Assembly (NCBI GenBank): GCA_964403075.1
Contig: CAYOEV010000032.1
Span: 1 to 24,864, forward strand
DNA: 24,864 nucleotides
DNA from: CAYOEV01 sp964403075
GTDB lineage: Bacteria; Bacteroidota; Bacteroidia; Cytophagales; Cyclobacteriaceae
Direction of reading: 5' to 3'
Shown in pieces: positions 6,307-14,914 of the stretch. Position 1 is the stretch's first letter; each line of letters starts with the position of its first letter. The translations under genes were made by a program, and so were the position numbers. The notes under the pieces are model-generated. The model was not told where the DNA came from and did not search any database. It was given only the letters and a program-made list of their open reading frames with translations.

Positions 6307-8865
6307 TCAGAAGGGATAACCAATACCAATGTTGATTTGGGCATTTTTGAATGGATCCAGAATGATATAAGGAAATTTATCTGAAATGTCCAGGATGTCA
6401 TTTTCCCAGGCCACCCACTTATTTCCTGGCGCTTGTGCCGGATCAATGATTTTATAGCCAAAATCTACCCGAAATACCAGGAAGGAGAGGTCAAACCTCA
6501 GACCCCAACCCATGCCCACGGCGATATCCTGAGCCAATGAACTGAAACGAAATACGCCATCATCGCCTTCAAAGTCCCGATCAGTATTGACCGTGTTACT
6601 TCGAATAAGCCAGATATTTCCAGCATCCAGAAACAGCGCCCAGTGCACGAAACCAAACAAGTCCTGACGAACTTCCAGATTGGTTTCTATGATCATATCA
6701 CCAGGTTGCTCAAGTTGGTAATTGATTTCCCTAAAACCATTTTCATCAATTTCCGCCTGAATAAGGTCGGTTTGCTCATCTACGGGAATTGATTCGGTAG
6801 CTACCACACCATATGATCCCGGACCTAACCGTCTGGGTTGCCAGGCACGGTTGCTGATACTACCTCCCCCAAAAAAATACTTTTCATAGGGTAATGCATC
6901 TGTGTTGAAACCTTCTTGCCCGCTGGAGTAGGGCAGGGCCACTCCCAGATGGATCCGTCCAACGAAATCGGCCCGCTTGTTGATGCGATGATTTCGACGG
7001 TAGTCAATACTTGTTTTCGCAAATTGAAAATATTCTAAGCCTCCACCGAGTGGGTTATCCCCCAGAAGCGACAACAAGTTACCCCCCACTTCAAGCGTTG
7101 TCTTGAAAAATGACTCATTTCGACCGCTACCATAATTGTCATTGATGGTTAATTCGAAGGAACCGCCGCTGACAAACGAGGAGTTGAATGTGCGGGCATA
7201 ACTGGGTGCCAGGTTTTCCAGTTCTGCCTGGAATCCCGAATCTAGAGAGGCATTGATCAAACTCACATCCAGGGGCGTTACGCGCAGTGCGATGTGTTCT
7301 CTTGCTTTCCATACGTAGTTAAAGTTAGCATTGAAGATGGTGCGTTCATATTCCGTCAAGCGGAGTTCCTGACCTATCGATACCCCTGCGCGAGTGACGG
7401 GATTAAATTTGGCAACTTTCTTTTTGTAAAATCTCCCAAATGGGATGAGAAACTGAGGAAACGTAATGTTCAGGTCTGCCCCATATAAGACGGAAGAGTA
7501 AGTCCGGTCCACATCCAATACAGCACCATTACCTTCTACTTTAAAATTCCCATTCAAATCCACTACTTCCAGTCCGCGGAAGGTATTTCTATTCTTCGCG
7601 TTAACGCTCACAAATGGACCAGGTAAACCTTGCGTAACACTCAGACCTACTTCGCTTGAGGTTTGAAAGCGCTCCGAGGGCCGGGTAAATATGTAGGCCA
7701 GGAATTCACCACCTGTGGTGTCATAGTTGACATTGATAAATTTAAAATTATCCAAATAAGACAGATGACGCTGGGTCTCAAAGGTGTTGTTGCGCCTAAA
7801 TTCATTGTCTGGATAGATGTAATTCTTCCAGTCCAGTACTTTTGGTGAAAATTTATATCTGCCAAACGTGTAAGTGACCTTACCGTACTGGGTTGTATCT
7901 GATTGCCTGACGTTCAAGCCAGCATCAGTTACAAAGATGACTGAATCGATTGTGTAGTGCTTGTGGTTGTCTTCATTTGGCGGATTGGAAATGAGTAGTC
8001 GCACCAGTAGTTGTCTGAGTCCCAGACTTACAGAATCCACTTCGAACAAAACCAGATCTTTGGTGAAATTGAAATACCCGTTATTCACCATCAGTTCATA
8101 GATTCGGTCGCGCTCGGCAGTCAGGTCGATTTGTCGGTACCAGCCTTTTTTCAATATAGCTTCGTCTAACTTAGAGGTGTACAAATCGTACACCTTAGGA
8201 TCTGGAATTTGGTACTGAATGGAGTCGATTTGGTATTGTGTTCCTCGTTTGATGTCAAAATCGACGGCAATTCTAATTGAATCTGCATCTAACCCTTCTT
8301 CTGTTACCGTTACCTGTTTATCAAAATACCCCCAGGTATCCAAGTATTGTTCAATTTTCTCTTTGACCAATAGGGTTTTTTCCGGGTCATAAACAGCCAG
8401 GGGTTCACCCCATCGCATCAGTTGGTTACCCTCCTTCAAAACCATCTCTTTATCGGAAATTTTAGCTCTCTTTTTGCCCCGAAGCTTTCGCTTTTTCTTT
8501 TCCCTTTTAGCCTTGTCTATTTTACGATTGTATTTTTTTTCGATGTGCGCTATTTTATTAAGAACCCTGACGGTATCCAGTTTGCGTTTGCCCAATTCAT
8601 AGATATAGACGAGGTGCGCAGGACCTTTGACACGTTTGTTAAGGTCTATCAGCCGGGCATTGGGTTCCTGTTCCTGTAGTGTGCCAATGTGTGAAGTCAT
8701 GATCGGACCTACACCATCAACGGACTGGTGGACAAGCAGCCGCTCATTTTCTCCTAGAAACTTGGCGCCGGTGCAGGAGCTCAGGAAAATGAGCGTACCT
8801 GTACACAGCGTTACCCCGTAGTACCTATTTTTGTTTATGCTCTCAAAAAATGATGTCAAGTTCAT
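6307..8865 (-). CDS. tamL: TamL-type lipoprotein, BamA/TamA (Omp85) family outer-membrane assembly protein
   Basis: The 852-residue product starts with a lipoprotein signal: K/R residues, a hydrophobic stretch, then the lipobox LSSC (Cys ~29) followed by TGAKFLGENERLL, as in the lipidated TamA homologues of Bacteroidota. A highly basic stretch (KKRKLRGKKRAKISDKE) lies near residues 120-140, followed by POTRA-like beta/alpha regions. The C-terminal half is a 16-strand-type barrel with GGGSISNRAWQPRRLGPGSYG (an Omp85 RGF-like region) and a terminal aromatic IGIGYPF. Known role: the Omp85 family inserts or assembles outer-membrane proteins, and TamL is thought to partner TamB, which is not in this window. 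The ATG at 8865 is chosen because it gives the lipoprotein signal; a frame extension upstream to 8955 has no signal logic. The 5' end overlaps the divergent RNA methyltransferase gene. Confidence 0.9.
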   Translation of the reverse strand: MNLTSFFESINKNRYYGVTLCTGTLIFLSSCTGAKFLGENERLLVHQSVDGVGPIMTSHIGTLQEQEPNARLIDLNKRVKGPAHLVYIYELGKRKLDTVRVLNKIAHIEKKYNRKIDKAKREKKKRKLRGKKRAKISDKEMVLKEGNQLMRWGEPLAVYDPEKTLLVKEKIEQYLDTWGYFDKQVTVTEEGLDADSIRIAVDFDIKRGTQYQIDSIQYQIPDPKVYDLYTSKLDEAILKKGWYRQIDLTAERDRIYELMVNNGYFNFTKDLVLFEVDSVSLGLRQLLVRLLISNPPNEDNHKHYTIDSVIFVTDAGLNVRQSDTTQYGKVTYTFGRYKFSPKVLDWKNYIYPDNEFRRNNTFETQRHLSYLDNFKFINVNYDTTGGEFLAYIFTRPSERFQTSSEVGLSVTQGLPGPFVSVNAKNRNTFRGLEVVDLNGNFKVEGNGAVLDVDRTYSSVLYGADLNITFPQFLIPFGRFYKKKVAKFNPVTRAGVSIGQELRLTEYERTIFNANFNYVWKAREHIALRVTPLDVSLINASLDSGFQAELENLAPSYARTFNSSFVSGGSFELTINDNYGSGRNESFFKTTLEVGGNLLSLLGDNPLGGGLEYFQFAKTSIDYRRNHRINKRADFVGRIHLGVALPYSSGQEGFNTDALPYEKYFFGGGSISNRAWQPRRLGPGSYGVVATESIPVDEQTDLIQAEIDENGFREINYQLEQPGDMIIETNLEVRQDLFGFVHWALFLDAGNIWLIRSNTVNTDRDFEGDDGVFRFSSLAQDIAVGMGWGLRFDLSFLVFRVDFGYKIIDPAQAPGNKWVAWENDILDISDKFPYIILDPFKNAQINIGIGYPF

Positions 8866-9559
8866 CCGGTCGCTCAAATTTAAAAAGTATCGCCATCGGG
8901 AAGGCTGTTTTTTGGTAGAGGGAGAAAAAAATGTTCGGGAGGTACTGAATGCCAATTGGCATATTCGAAGAATTTTGGTGACAGAGGACTTTCAAGTCAT
9001 AAAAGATATACCCAAAGCAGAGCTGGTAAGTAAAAAACAATTGCAAAGTGTCTCTGCCCTGGTCACTAACGAGCAGGTGCTAGCAGTGGTGGGGATGCCG
9101 CAGACATGTGCACTGGACATGAGTGAAGACCTGTTTATACTTGACGGTATACGCGACCCTGGCAATTTGGGCACGATTCTACGCACTTTGGATTGGTTTG
9201 GGTTCAAACAAGTGGCTTGTGTAAACGATACTGTGGATGTGTACAATCCTAAAGTGATTGCAGCCAGCATGGGATCGTTTACCCGGATGGCAGTACATTT
9301 TTTACCAGTAGAGCAGTTCGTGCGGTCGCTAAATATGCCGGTATATGGGGCCGACCTCCACGGTGCAGAGCTGCCGACCGTAATGTTTGAAAAACCTGTG
9401 GCCTTTGTCATTGGTAGTGAGTCACATGGCATAAGTGAATTTCTACGAAACCGAATATCCAAATATATTAAGATTCCTGGTGCAGGAGGTGCCGAGTCGC
9501 TCAATGCAGCCATGGCTACCGGCATTATTGCTTATCAGTTATCGCTGCGTCAGGTTTAG
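8837..9559 (+). CDS. TrmH/SpoU (SPOUT) family RNA 2'-O-ribose methyltransferase
   Basis: This 240-residue protein has an N-terminal RNA-binding substrate domain (SKNDVKFIRSLKFKKYRHREG...LVEG) and the SPOUT knot motifs. Motif 1 is DPGNLGTILRT (107-117, with the conserved Asn and Arg), motif 2 is VIGSESHGIS (191-200), and motif 3 is IPGAGGAESLNAAMATG (213-229), in which Gly replaces the usual Met after IP. It transfers methyl from SAM to a ribose 2'-OH of rRNA or tRNA; the target base is not predictable. The ATG at 8837 matches the family N-terminus; a TTG two codons upstream is less likely. Its 5' end overlaps divergent tamL by 29 bases and its 3' end overlaps convergent pgi by 21. Confidence 0.92.
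   Translation: MLSKNDVKFIRSLKFKKYRHREGCFLVEGEKNVREVLNANWHIRRILVTEDFQVIKDIPKAELVSKKQLQSVSALVTNEQVLAVVGMPQTCALDMSEDLFILDGIRDPGNLGTILRTLDWFGFKQVACVNDTVDVYNPKVIAASMGSFTRMAVHFLPVEQFVRSLNMPVYGADLHGAELPTVMFEKPVAFVIGSESHGISEFLRNRISKYIKIPGAGGAESLNAAMATGIIAYQLSLRQV
8875..8882 (-). promoter_or_regulatory. Possible -7 promoter element for tamL
   Basis: The minus strand reads TAAATTTG here, an exact match to the Bacteroidota -7 consensus TAnnTTTG, nine bases upstream of the tamL ATG. I see no good TTTG at the expected -33 spacing. The site lies inside the methyltransferase coding sequence, so it may be fortuitous. Confidence 0.3.
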
Positions 9560-11104
9560 TAGATGCTGGGTACTTGTATGGTTGGATTGTTCACCTGACT
9601 GAATGGACCTCGCCAGGGTCTTGCCAAGTTCTACGCCCCACTGATCGAAGCTGTAAATATTCCAGATAATTCCCTGCACAAATACCTGATGCTCGTAGCA
9701 GGCAATCAGGCTGCCTAAAGAATGCGGACTTAAATCCTTGATCAGAATGGTTGTGGAAGGTCTGTTACCTTCGAAGTTTCTAAATGGGTCCGCATCATTT
9801 TTCCGTCCCATCATGAGCGCCTCTGATTGCGCAAAACCATTGGCGATCAGTTTGTCATCGTGTAGTTGATGATTGTGTTCCGATTGCTGCACCAAGATAA
9901 AGTCACAAGGGACCACGTCAGTGCCCTGATGAAGCAGTTGGTGAAAAGCATGTTGGCCATTGGTGCCTGGCTCACCCCAATAGATGGGGCTGGTAGGGTA
10001 CTGGATCTTTTTACCATGACGGTCTACCTGTTTGCCATTGCTCTCCATGATAAGTTGCTGAAGAAAGCGGGGGAAGTCTAACAACAAGTGGTTATATGGC
10101 AGTACCGCATGGCTACCCATATTCCAGAAATTACGATACCAGATACCGATGAGTGCCATCCATACGGGAAGATTCTCCTCCAATGGGGCTTCAAAAAAAT
10201 GCATATCCATGGCTTGGGCACCGTTTAAAAGCTCAATGAATCGTTGATAGCCTACTGAAAGACAAATGCTGAGTCCGACGGCTGACCAAAGCGAGAAGCG
10301 GCCACCAACCCAGTCCCAGAAACCAAATACGTTGGTCTTGTCAATACCAAAAGCCTCTACTTGCTCTAGGTTGGTAGAGACCGCAACGAAATGTGTGGAA
10401 ATAGCTTGGGCAGGGGCACCCTGATCCAGCATCCATTGCCGCACGGTTTGGGCATTGGTAATGGTTTCGTCGGTAGTAAAAGTCTTAGAGACGATGATAA
10501 ACAAGGTGCGTTCCGGGTCGAGTTGCAACCGGATTTCTTCCCAATTGTTGGCATCTACATTGGATAGAAAATGTGTTTTAAGGCCATTGCCAAATGGCCG
10601 CAGCGCCTGACAAACCATTTGGGGTCCCAAATCTGATCCGCCTATTCCAATATTCACAATGTTGGTAATGGTTTTGCCCGTGTAGCCCTTCCATTCACCA
10701 CTGATGACCTGTTCACTAAACGCTCGCATATGCGCCAATTCTGCTTGGACTGCTGATTGAACCGATGCACCATTCACCCGGTATTCGTGTTGCGCACTGC
10801 GAAGCGCCGGGTGCATGACTGCACGTTTTTCTCTTTCGTTGATGGCTTCACCATTTCGAAACTGCTTCATGGCTTCAGGTAGCCGGCATTCGCGGGCCAA
10901 ATTCAGTAGCCCTTTGATAATGGATGCATCGATGTGATTTTTACTAAAATCAATTGTTAGGCCTCCACCGGATTTAAGGAATTGTTGAAAACGGTTTTGA
11001 TCTGTTTCAAATCTTTTGGCCAATGAAACAGTTTCTGCTGCTCCTTGGAGTGCAAGCAACTTTTGCCAAGCCCCCGTTGTGGTTGGGTCAATTTTGGGTA
11101 GCAT
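9539..11104 (-). CDS. pgi: Glucose-6-phosphate isomerase
   Basis: The 521-residue enzyme interconverts glucose-6-phosphate and fructose-6-phosphate in the cytoplasm. Visible signatures are VNIGIGGSDLGP (phosphate binding, ~150-161), SKTFTTDET (~206-214), signature 1 DWVGGRFSLWSAVGLS (~264-279), the catalytic Glu in ESNGK (~354), the His in NGQHAFHQ (~384) and signature 2 FDQWGVELGK with its Lys (~486-495). The length fits the long (E. coli-like) Pgi class. The ATG at 11104 is preferred to the TTG one codon upstream. It lies 20 bases after the cation exchanger stop and is probably co-transcribed with it. The convergent 3' overlap with the methyltransferase is 21 bases. Confidence 0.97.
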   Translation of the reverse strand: MLPKIDPTTTGAWQKLLALQGAAETVSLAKRFETDQNRFQQFLKSGGGLTIDFSKNHIDASIIKGLLNLARECRLPEAMKQFRNGEAINEREKRAVMHPALRSAQHEYRVNGASVQSAVQAELAHMRAFSEQVISGEWKGYTGKTITNIVNIGIGGSDLGPQMVCQALRPFGNGLKTHFLSNVDANNWEEIRLQLDPERTLFIIVSKTFTTDETITNAQTVRQWMLDQGAPAQAISTHFVAVSTNLEQVEAFGIDKTNVFGFWDWVGGRFSLWSAVGLSICLSVGYQRFIELLNGAQAMDMHFFEAPLEENLPVWMALIGIWYRNFWNMGSHAVLPYNHLLLDFPRFLQQLIMESNGKQVDRHGKKIQYPTSPIYWGEPGTNGQHAFHQLLHQGTDVVPCDFILVQQSEHNHQLHDDKLIANGFAQSEALMMGRKNDADPFRNFEGNRPSTTILIKDLSPHSLGSLIACYEHQVFVQGIIWNIYSFDQWGVELGKTLARSIQSGEQSNHTSTQHLLNLTQR

Positions 11105-11124
11105 CAATTTAATTTAGCGGATAC

Positions 11125-12093
11125 TCAGAGACGAGTAAAGATATAATAGTTGTAAGCGATAAAGCCTAACAAGTAAACCAAACCTTCTGCCCGATCCAGC
11201 TTGAATTTATTCAGAGTGAACATGAAGAGAAACAACAATAAGGTGCCAAGCATGACCATGTATAGATCGGGATTTAATGCGGAGTTATAGGATAGATTAC
11301 CACTTACTAATGTGGTGGTACCCAATACAAGCAGCAGATTAAAAATATTGGAACCGACGATATTGCCCACCGCCAGGTCTGATTTCTTTTGAAAAGCAGC
11401 TACCGCAGAAGTAGCCAGTTCCGGAAGTGAAGTACCTGCGGCCAATATGGTAAGACCGATCAACTTTTCACTCATTCCCCACATTAAGGCCAGCGATTGC
11501 GCATTGTCTACGATTATTCTCCCCCCAAAAATAAGTCCACCCGCGCCCAAAACGATCATGACCGTGGTTTTCACACTCCCATAAATAATGATGTCATCCG
11601 AGTCAGGATCTGGATTGCGCTTGAGATTCATAAATATGTAGATGAGGAATACTGCGAACAGAATCATCAAAACAATGCTGTCATTGATCGTGAGCAGATT
11701 CTCCTTTCCCTGCACGAACAGCATATCATTGACCAGGATGAAAAATATGAATGTAACCAGCAAGGAATAGGGCACCTCTTTCCACAGGGCGCTTTTTTGT
11801 ACCGTCAGAGGATAGATGATACTGGATATACCCAGTATCAGAAATATATTGAAGATGTTTGACCCGATGATGTTGCCGAAAACTACATCATGCAATTCTG
11901 AGCTGCCAGAGATTATGTTTACTACCAATTCAGGGGCTGACGTACCCATGGCCACGATGGTCAGTCCAATGGCGATGTCAGATATGTTAAATCTCTTGGC
12001 CAAAGAAGAACTACCTTTCACCAGAAAATCCGCCCCTTTGATCAGAAGAACGAATCCCACGACAATCAGAAGTAGTTTAATGAATACGTCCAA
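11125..12093 (-). CDS. Calcium/sodium antiporter, CaCA family (YrbG-like)
   Basis: This 322-residue inner-membrane protein has about ten hydrophobic helices and the duplicated alpha-repeat of the Na+/Ca2+ exchanger family. Repeat 1 is GTSAPE (50-55) with GNIIGSNIFN (73-82); repeat 2 is GTSLPE (220-225) with GNIVGSNIFN (243-252). The acidic residues in these repeats coordinate the cations. A hydrophilic loop with DPDSDD (161-167) separates the halves. The start is TTG at 12093: an in-frame stop lies four codons upstream with no ATG between, and the protein from TTG (MDVFIKLLLIVVGF) matches the family N-terminus. It lies between the sugar mutase and pgi in a same-strand run. Ca2+/Na+ exchange is inferred from the family. 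Confidence 0.93.
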   Translation of the reverse strand: MDVFIKLLLIVVGFVLLIKGADFLVKGSSSLAKRFNISDIAIGLTIVAMGTSAPELVVNIISGSSELHDVVFGNIIGSNIFNIFLILGISSIIYPLTVQKSALWKEVPYSLLVTFIFFILVNDMLFVQGKENLLTINDSIVLMILFAVFLIYIFMNLKRNPDPDSDDIIIYGSVKTTVMIVLGAGGLIFGGRIIVDNAQSLALMWGMSEKLIGLTILAAGTSLPELATSAVAAFQKKSDLAVGNIVGSNIFNLLLVLGTTTLVSGNLSYNSALNPDLYMVMLGTLLLFLFMFTLNKFKLDRAEGLVYLLGFIAYNYYIFTRL

Positions 12094-12173
12094 ACCTGGT
12101 AATGTTTAGCATGACAACCATCTGCATAGATTTTTTATATAAAATCCCAGCAAAGTAACACGATAAAGGTGTA
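12094..12173. other. Short spacer between sugar mutase and antiporter
   Basis: This 80-base A+T-rich spacer is the longest gap inside the trpS-to-pgi run. I see no terminator hairpin and no exact TAnnTTTG element in the direction of the antiporter (only near matches), so it does not clearly split the run into two transcripts. Confidence 0.4.
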
Positions 12174-13877
12174 TTACAAAAGTGGTGCCGTAATGTCAGC
12201 TTTAAAGGAATTTAACAGACGATTTAGTTCTTTTTCCTTGAAGCGGTACGCTTCTGCCGTAGATAAGTCTGTTCTGGCTGAAAAATAGAATTTGATTTTA
12301 GGTTCTGTTCCTGAGGGTCTCACCGAAATTTTCGATCCATCTGTCATTAGGAATTGCAAGACATTGGACTTCGGTAAATTGATGGTCTGTGTTTCGCCGC
12401 TTTTTAAATTTTTACTGGTTTGCGACGCATAGTCTTTGAATAAAGCTACATCAATACCGCCTAATTGTTTTGGTGGATGGATTCTCAACGCTGCCATGGT
12501 CTTTTCAATAATGGTCGCACCCTCACGGCCCTCCCTGGTGATGGAAATCAACGATTCTTTGTAAAAGCCAAACTGCTGATACAATTCCAGCAGGAGCTGG
12601 TAAGGTTTGTTGCCGCACCAGGCGGCCATTTCGGCTAAAAACACGCAGGCAGCCACGGCGTCTTTGTCACGCACCCGATCACCGATCAGGTAGCCATAAC
12701 TTTCCTCTCCACCAGCCAGGTATTGTGCGTGACCTTCTTTTTCACGGATCAATTCGGCGATGTATTTAAATCCGGTTAAGGTTTCGTGGCATGCCACATC
12801 GAAACTCTTGGCAATTTCAGCAATCAAATCACTGGTCACAATGGTTTTCGCGATGTAAGGATTTTTGAAGGTCGAAAGATCCTGAATTTTGAGGAGGTAA
12901 TAAATCAGTAGTGCACCGGTCTGGTTGCCATTGAGTAGTTCCATTTCATTGTTTTCATTCCGAATGGCTATACCCACCCGGTCGGTATCCGGGTCCGTGG
13001 CCATCACCAGGTCGGCTTGCTGCTGATTGGCCTGTGCCAGTGCCAATGACAGGGCTGCAGACTCCTCTGGATTAGGATAAGTGACGGTTGGGAAGGCACC
13101 GTCTGGTTCGGCTTGTGATTGCACAACAGTTGTTGAATGGAAACCAAAAGCTTCCAATGCCTGAGGCACCATGGTTATGCCTGTGCCATGAATGGATGAG
13201 TAGACAATGCTTAGGTCTTTGGTAGCTTTATCGGACAATTGCAGGCTCTTGAGCATTTTTAGATAAGCCAGATCCATGTCGGCACCAATTGAATGAAGTT
13301 GGCCTTGACCACCCGATGTCTTGACCTGTTCGGGGGCCGCTATTTTTCGAACTTCATCGATAATGTTTTGGTCGTGCGGCGGGATGACCTGCCCGCCATC
13401 ATTCCAGTAAGCCTTGTAACCATTGTACTCCTTTGGGTTGTGGGAGGCAGTAATCACAATGCCACTCTGGCAGTCTAGTTGTCGTATGGCAAATGATAAT
13501 AATGGGGTGGGCCGCAGTTCTTCAAAGAGGTACACGGTCACATCGTTCGCTGTCAACACACGAGCGGCGGCTTGAGCAAAGTCGCGGCTATTCATTCGGT
13601 TGTCGTAGGCAATGGCGACGGACCTGGTACCCTCAGATTGGTTAATGTAGTTGGCCAGTCCCTGGGTAGCCATTTCTACCGTATATCTATTCATTCTGTT
13701 GGTACCTAGGCCCATCAGGCCGCGCAGGCCACCGGTGCCGAAGGCGAGGTCCTTGTAAAAGGCCTCTTCAAATGCCTTAGGATCTTTTTTTTTCAATGCT
13801 CTGATGGCCGATTTATCATCGTCGGATACTGTTGGGCTGTCTAGCCATTTTTGGGCTCTTTCGTCTGCATTCATCAT
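12174..13877 (-). CDS. Phospho-sugar mutase (phosphoglucomutase/phosphomannomutase, alpha-D-phosphohexomutase family)
   Basis: The 567-residue product has all four active-site elements of the family: the phosphoserine loop TASHNPKEYNG (Ser145), the Mg2+ loop DPDTDR (295-300), the sugar-specificity loop GGEESYG (389-395) and the phosphate-binding loop RPSGTEPKIK (520-529). The AFGTGGLRG start (45-53) is also typical. The GEES loop and the length are those of PgcA-like phosphoglucomutases and PGM2-like enzymes; phosphoglucomutase activity is most likely, but mannose or pentose phosphates cannot be excluded. It feeds the same glucose-6-phosphate pool as Pgi two genes downstream. Tandem ATGs at 13877/13874 follow the trpS stop after one base. 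Confidence 0.93.
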   Translation of the reverse strand: MMNADERAQKWLDSPTVSDDDKSAIRALKKKDPKAFEEAFYKDLAFGTGGLRGLMGLGTNRMNRYTVEMATQGLANYINQSEGTRSVAIAYDNRMNSRDFAQAAARVLTANDVTVYLFEELRPTPLLSFAIRQLDCQSGIVITASHNPKEYNGYKAYWNDGGQVIPPHDQNIIDEVRKIAAPEQVKTSGGQGQLHSIGADMDLAYLKMLKSLQLSDKATKDLSIVYSSIHGTGITMVPQALEAFGFHSTTVVQSQAEPDGAFPTVTYPNPEESAALSLALAQANQQQADLVMATDPDTDRVGIAIRNENNEMELLNGNQTGALLIYYLLKIQDLSTFKNPYIAKTIVTSDLIAEIAKSFDVACHETLTGFKYIAELIREKEGHAQYLAGGEESYGYLIGDRVRDKDAVAACVFLAEMAAWCGNKPYQLLLELYQQFGFYKESLISITREGREGATIIEKTMAALRIHPPKQLGGIDVALFKDYASQTSKNLKSGETQTINLPKSNVLQFLMTDGSKISVRPSGTEPKIKFYFSARTDLSTAEAYRFKEKELNRLLNSFKADITAPLL

Positions 13878-13878
13878 G

Positions 13879-14847
13879 TCAAAATCCTAATTTTTGTCTC
13901 ACCCGATTCAGCACATCCTGGGCTATCAGTCGGGCTTTGTCCTCGCCCTTCTGCAATTCATTTTCGAGTTCTTCGGGTCTACTCATGTAATCGTCGAATC
14001 GTTTCCTTTCTTCCTGAAATCTATTTAAAATCAATTCAAGCAGGTCTTTTTTGGCGTGACCATATCCGTAGTTGCCCCCGGTGTAGTTGTCATGCATTGT
14101 TTTTACTTCCGCATTGCTCGCCAAAAGTTTGTAAAGTTGGAAAACCGAACATGTTTCCGGATTCTTGGGTGCTTCCAGAGGGGTGCTGTCAGTTTGAATG
14201 CTCATCACCTGCTTTTTCAGTTGCTTTTCGGGAAGGAAAATATCCAGTGTGTTGCCGTAGGATTTACTCATTTTCTGTCCGTCTGTGCCTGGAATACTCA
14301 TCAATTGTTCGTCAATTCTTGCCTCCGGTACCACAAAGGTTGCTCCGTACATGTGATTAAAGCTCGAAGCCATGTCGCGGGTCATCTCGAGATGCTGTTT
14401 TTGGTCTTTCCCCACGGGCACGACTGCGGCGTCATAAAGAAGGATGTCAGCGGCCATGAGGACCGGATAAGTAAAAAGGCCAGCATTTACGTCGGCGAGT
14501 CGATCGGATTTGTCCTTGAAAGAATGGGCGTTGCTGAGCATGGGAAATGGCGTGAAACAACTGAGGTACCAGGCCAACTCACACACTTCGGTTACGCGAG
14601 ATTGCCTGTAAAAAGTATGCCTTCGCGTATCAAACCCGCAGGCGAGCCAGGCCGCAGCTACCTGACGGACATTTTCCTTCCTGGTTTCTGCGTCTTTAAT
14701 GGTGGTCAATGAATGTAAATCAGCGATGAAGAAGAACGATTCGTTTCCAGAACTGTTGGATAATTCAATGGCTGGCAGAATGGCACCAAGTAAATTACCC
14801 AAATGTGGTTTTCCTGAACTTTGAATTCCAGTGAGGATACGCGGCAT
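13879..14847 (-). CDS. trpS: Tryptophanyl-tRNA synthetase
   Basis: This 322-residue class I synthetase charges tRNA-Trp. It has RILTGIQSSGKPHLGN with the HIGH-equivalent PHLGN (14-18), the tryptophan/AMP pocket segment YPVLMAADILLYDA..VPVGKDQKQH and the KMSKS loop KMSKS (192-196). The frame also allows a GTG at 14865, but the ATG at 14847 fits the family N-terminus, and the GTG would sit inside the predicted -7 promoter element. The stop is one base before the sugar mutase start, so the two are likely co-transcribed. Confidence 0.96.
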   Translation of the reverse strand: MPRILTGIQSSGKPHLGNLLGAILPAIELSNSSGNESFFFIADLHSLTTIKDAETRKENVRQVAAAWLACGFDTRRHTFYRQSRVTEVCELAWYLSCFTPFPMLSNAHSFKDKSDRLADVNAGLFTYPVLMAADILLYDAAVVPVGKDQKQHLEMTRDMASSFNHMYGATFVVPEARIDEQLMSIPGTDGQKMSKSYGNTLDIFLPEKQLKKQVMSIQTDSTPLEAPKNPETCSVFQLYKLLASNAEVKTMHDNYTGGNYGYGHAKKDLLELILNRFQEERKRFDDYMSRPEELENELQKGEDKARLIAQDVLNRVRQKLGF

Positions 14848-14864
14848 TGGAATAGTTTTTGCCA

Positions 14865-14896
14865 CAAACCTAGTATTTTTGTAGCGTTCATTAAAT
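14865..14896 (-). promoter_or_regulatory. Predicted promoter of the trpS run (TTTA-N19-TAGGTTTG)
   Basis: On the minus strand TAGGTTTG (14865-14872) is an exact TAnnTTTG -7 match, preceded 19 bases upstream by TTTA, a 3-of-4 match to the -33 TTTG. Transcription would start a few bases before the ATG at 14847, giving a very short leader. This supports the ATG over the GTG start. Pattern match only. Confidence 0.5.
14874..14881 (+). promoter_or_regulatory. Predicted -7 element for the DUF1573 gene
   Basis: TATTTTTG matches TAnnTTTG and lies 33 bases upstream of the ATG at 14915. No TTTG lies at the standard -33 spacing (the nearest TTG-like sequence is 23 bases upstream, and a TTTG is only 12 upstream). 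It lies one base from the opposing trpS -7 element, so the two promoters would occlude each other. Confidence 0.4.
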
Positions 14897-14914
14897 GGAA
14901 AACATTTCGTTATT

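Noticed and set aside
6306..6461. N-terminal extension of hemF by 52 codons
   Set aside because: It lies wholly inside tamL coding sequence and is not HemF-like; the ATG at 6305 gives the normal family length.
8826..8833. TATTTTTG, a -7-like match just before the RNA methyltransferase ATG
   Set aside because: Transcription would start at or after the ATG at 8837, so it is probably a chance match in an A+T-rich stretch.
8992..9525. 177-codon open frame on the minus strand opposite the RNA methyltransferase
   Set aside because: No recognisable domain; the plus-strand SPOUT motifs cover the same bases.
14056..14712. 218-codon open frame on the plus strand opposite trpS
   Set aside because: Low-complexity shadow of trpS, whose PHLGN and KMSKS motifs are intact across the same region.
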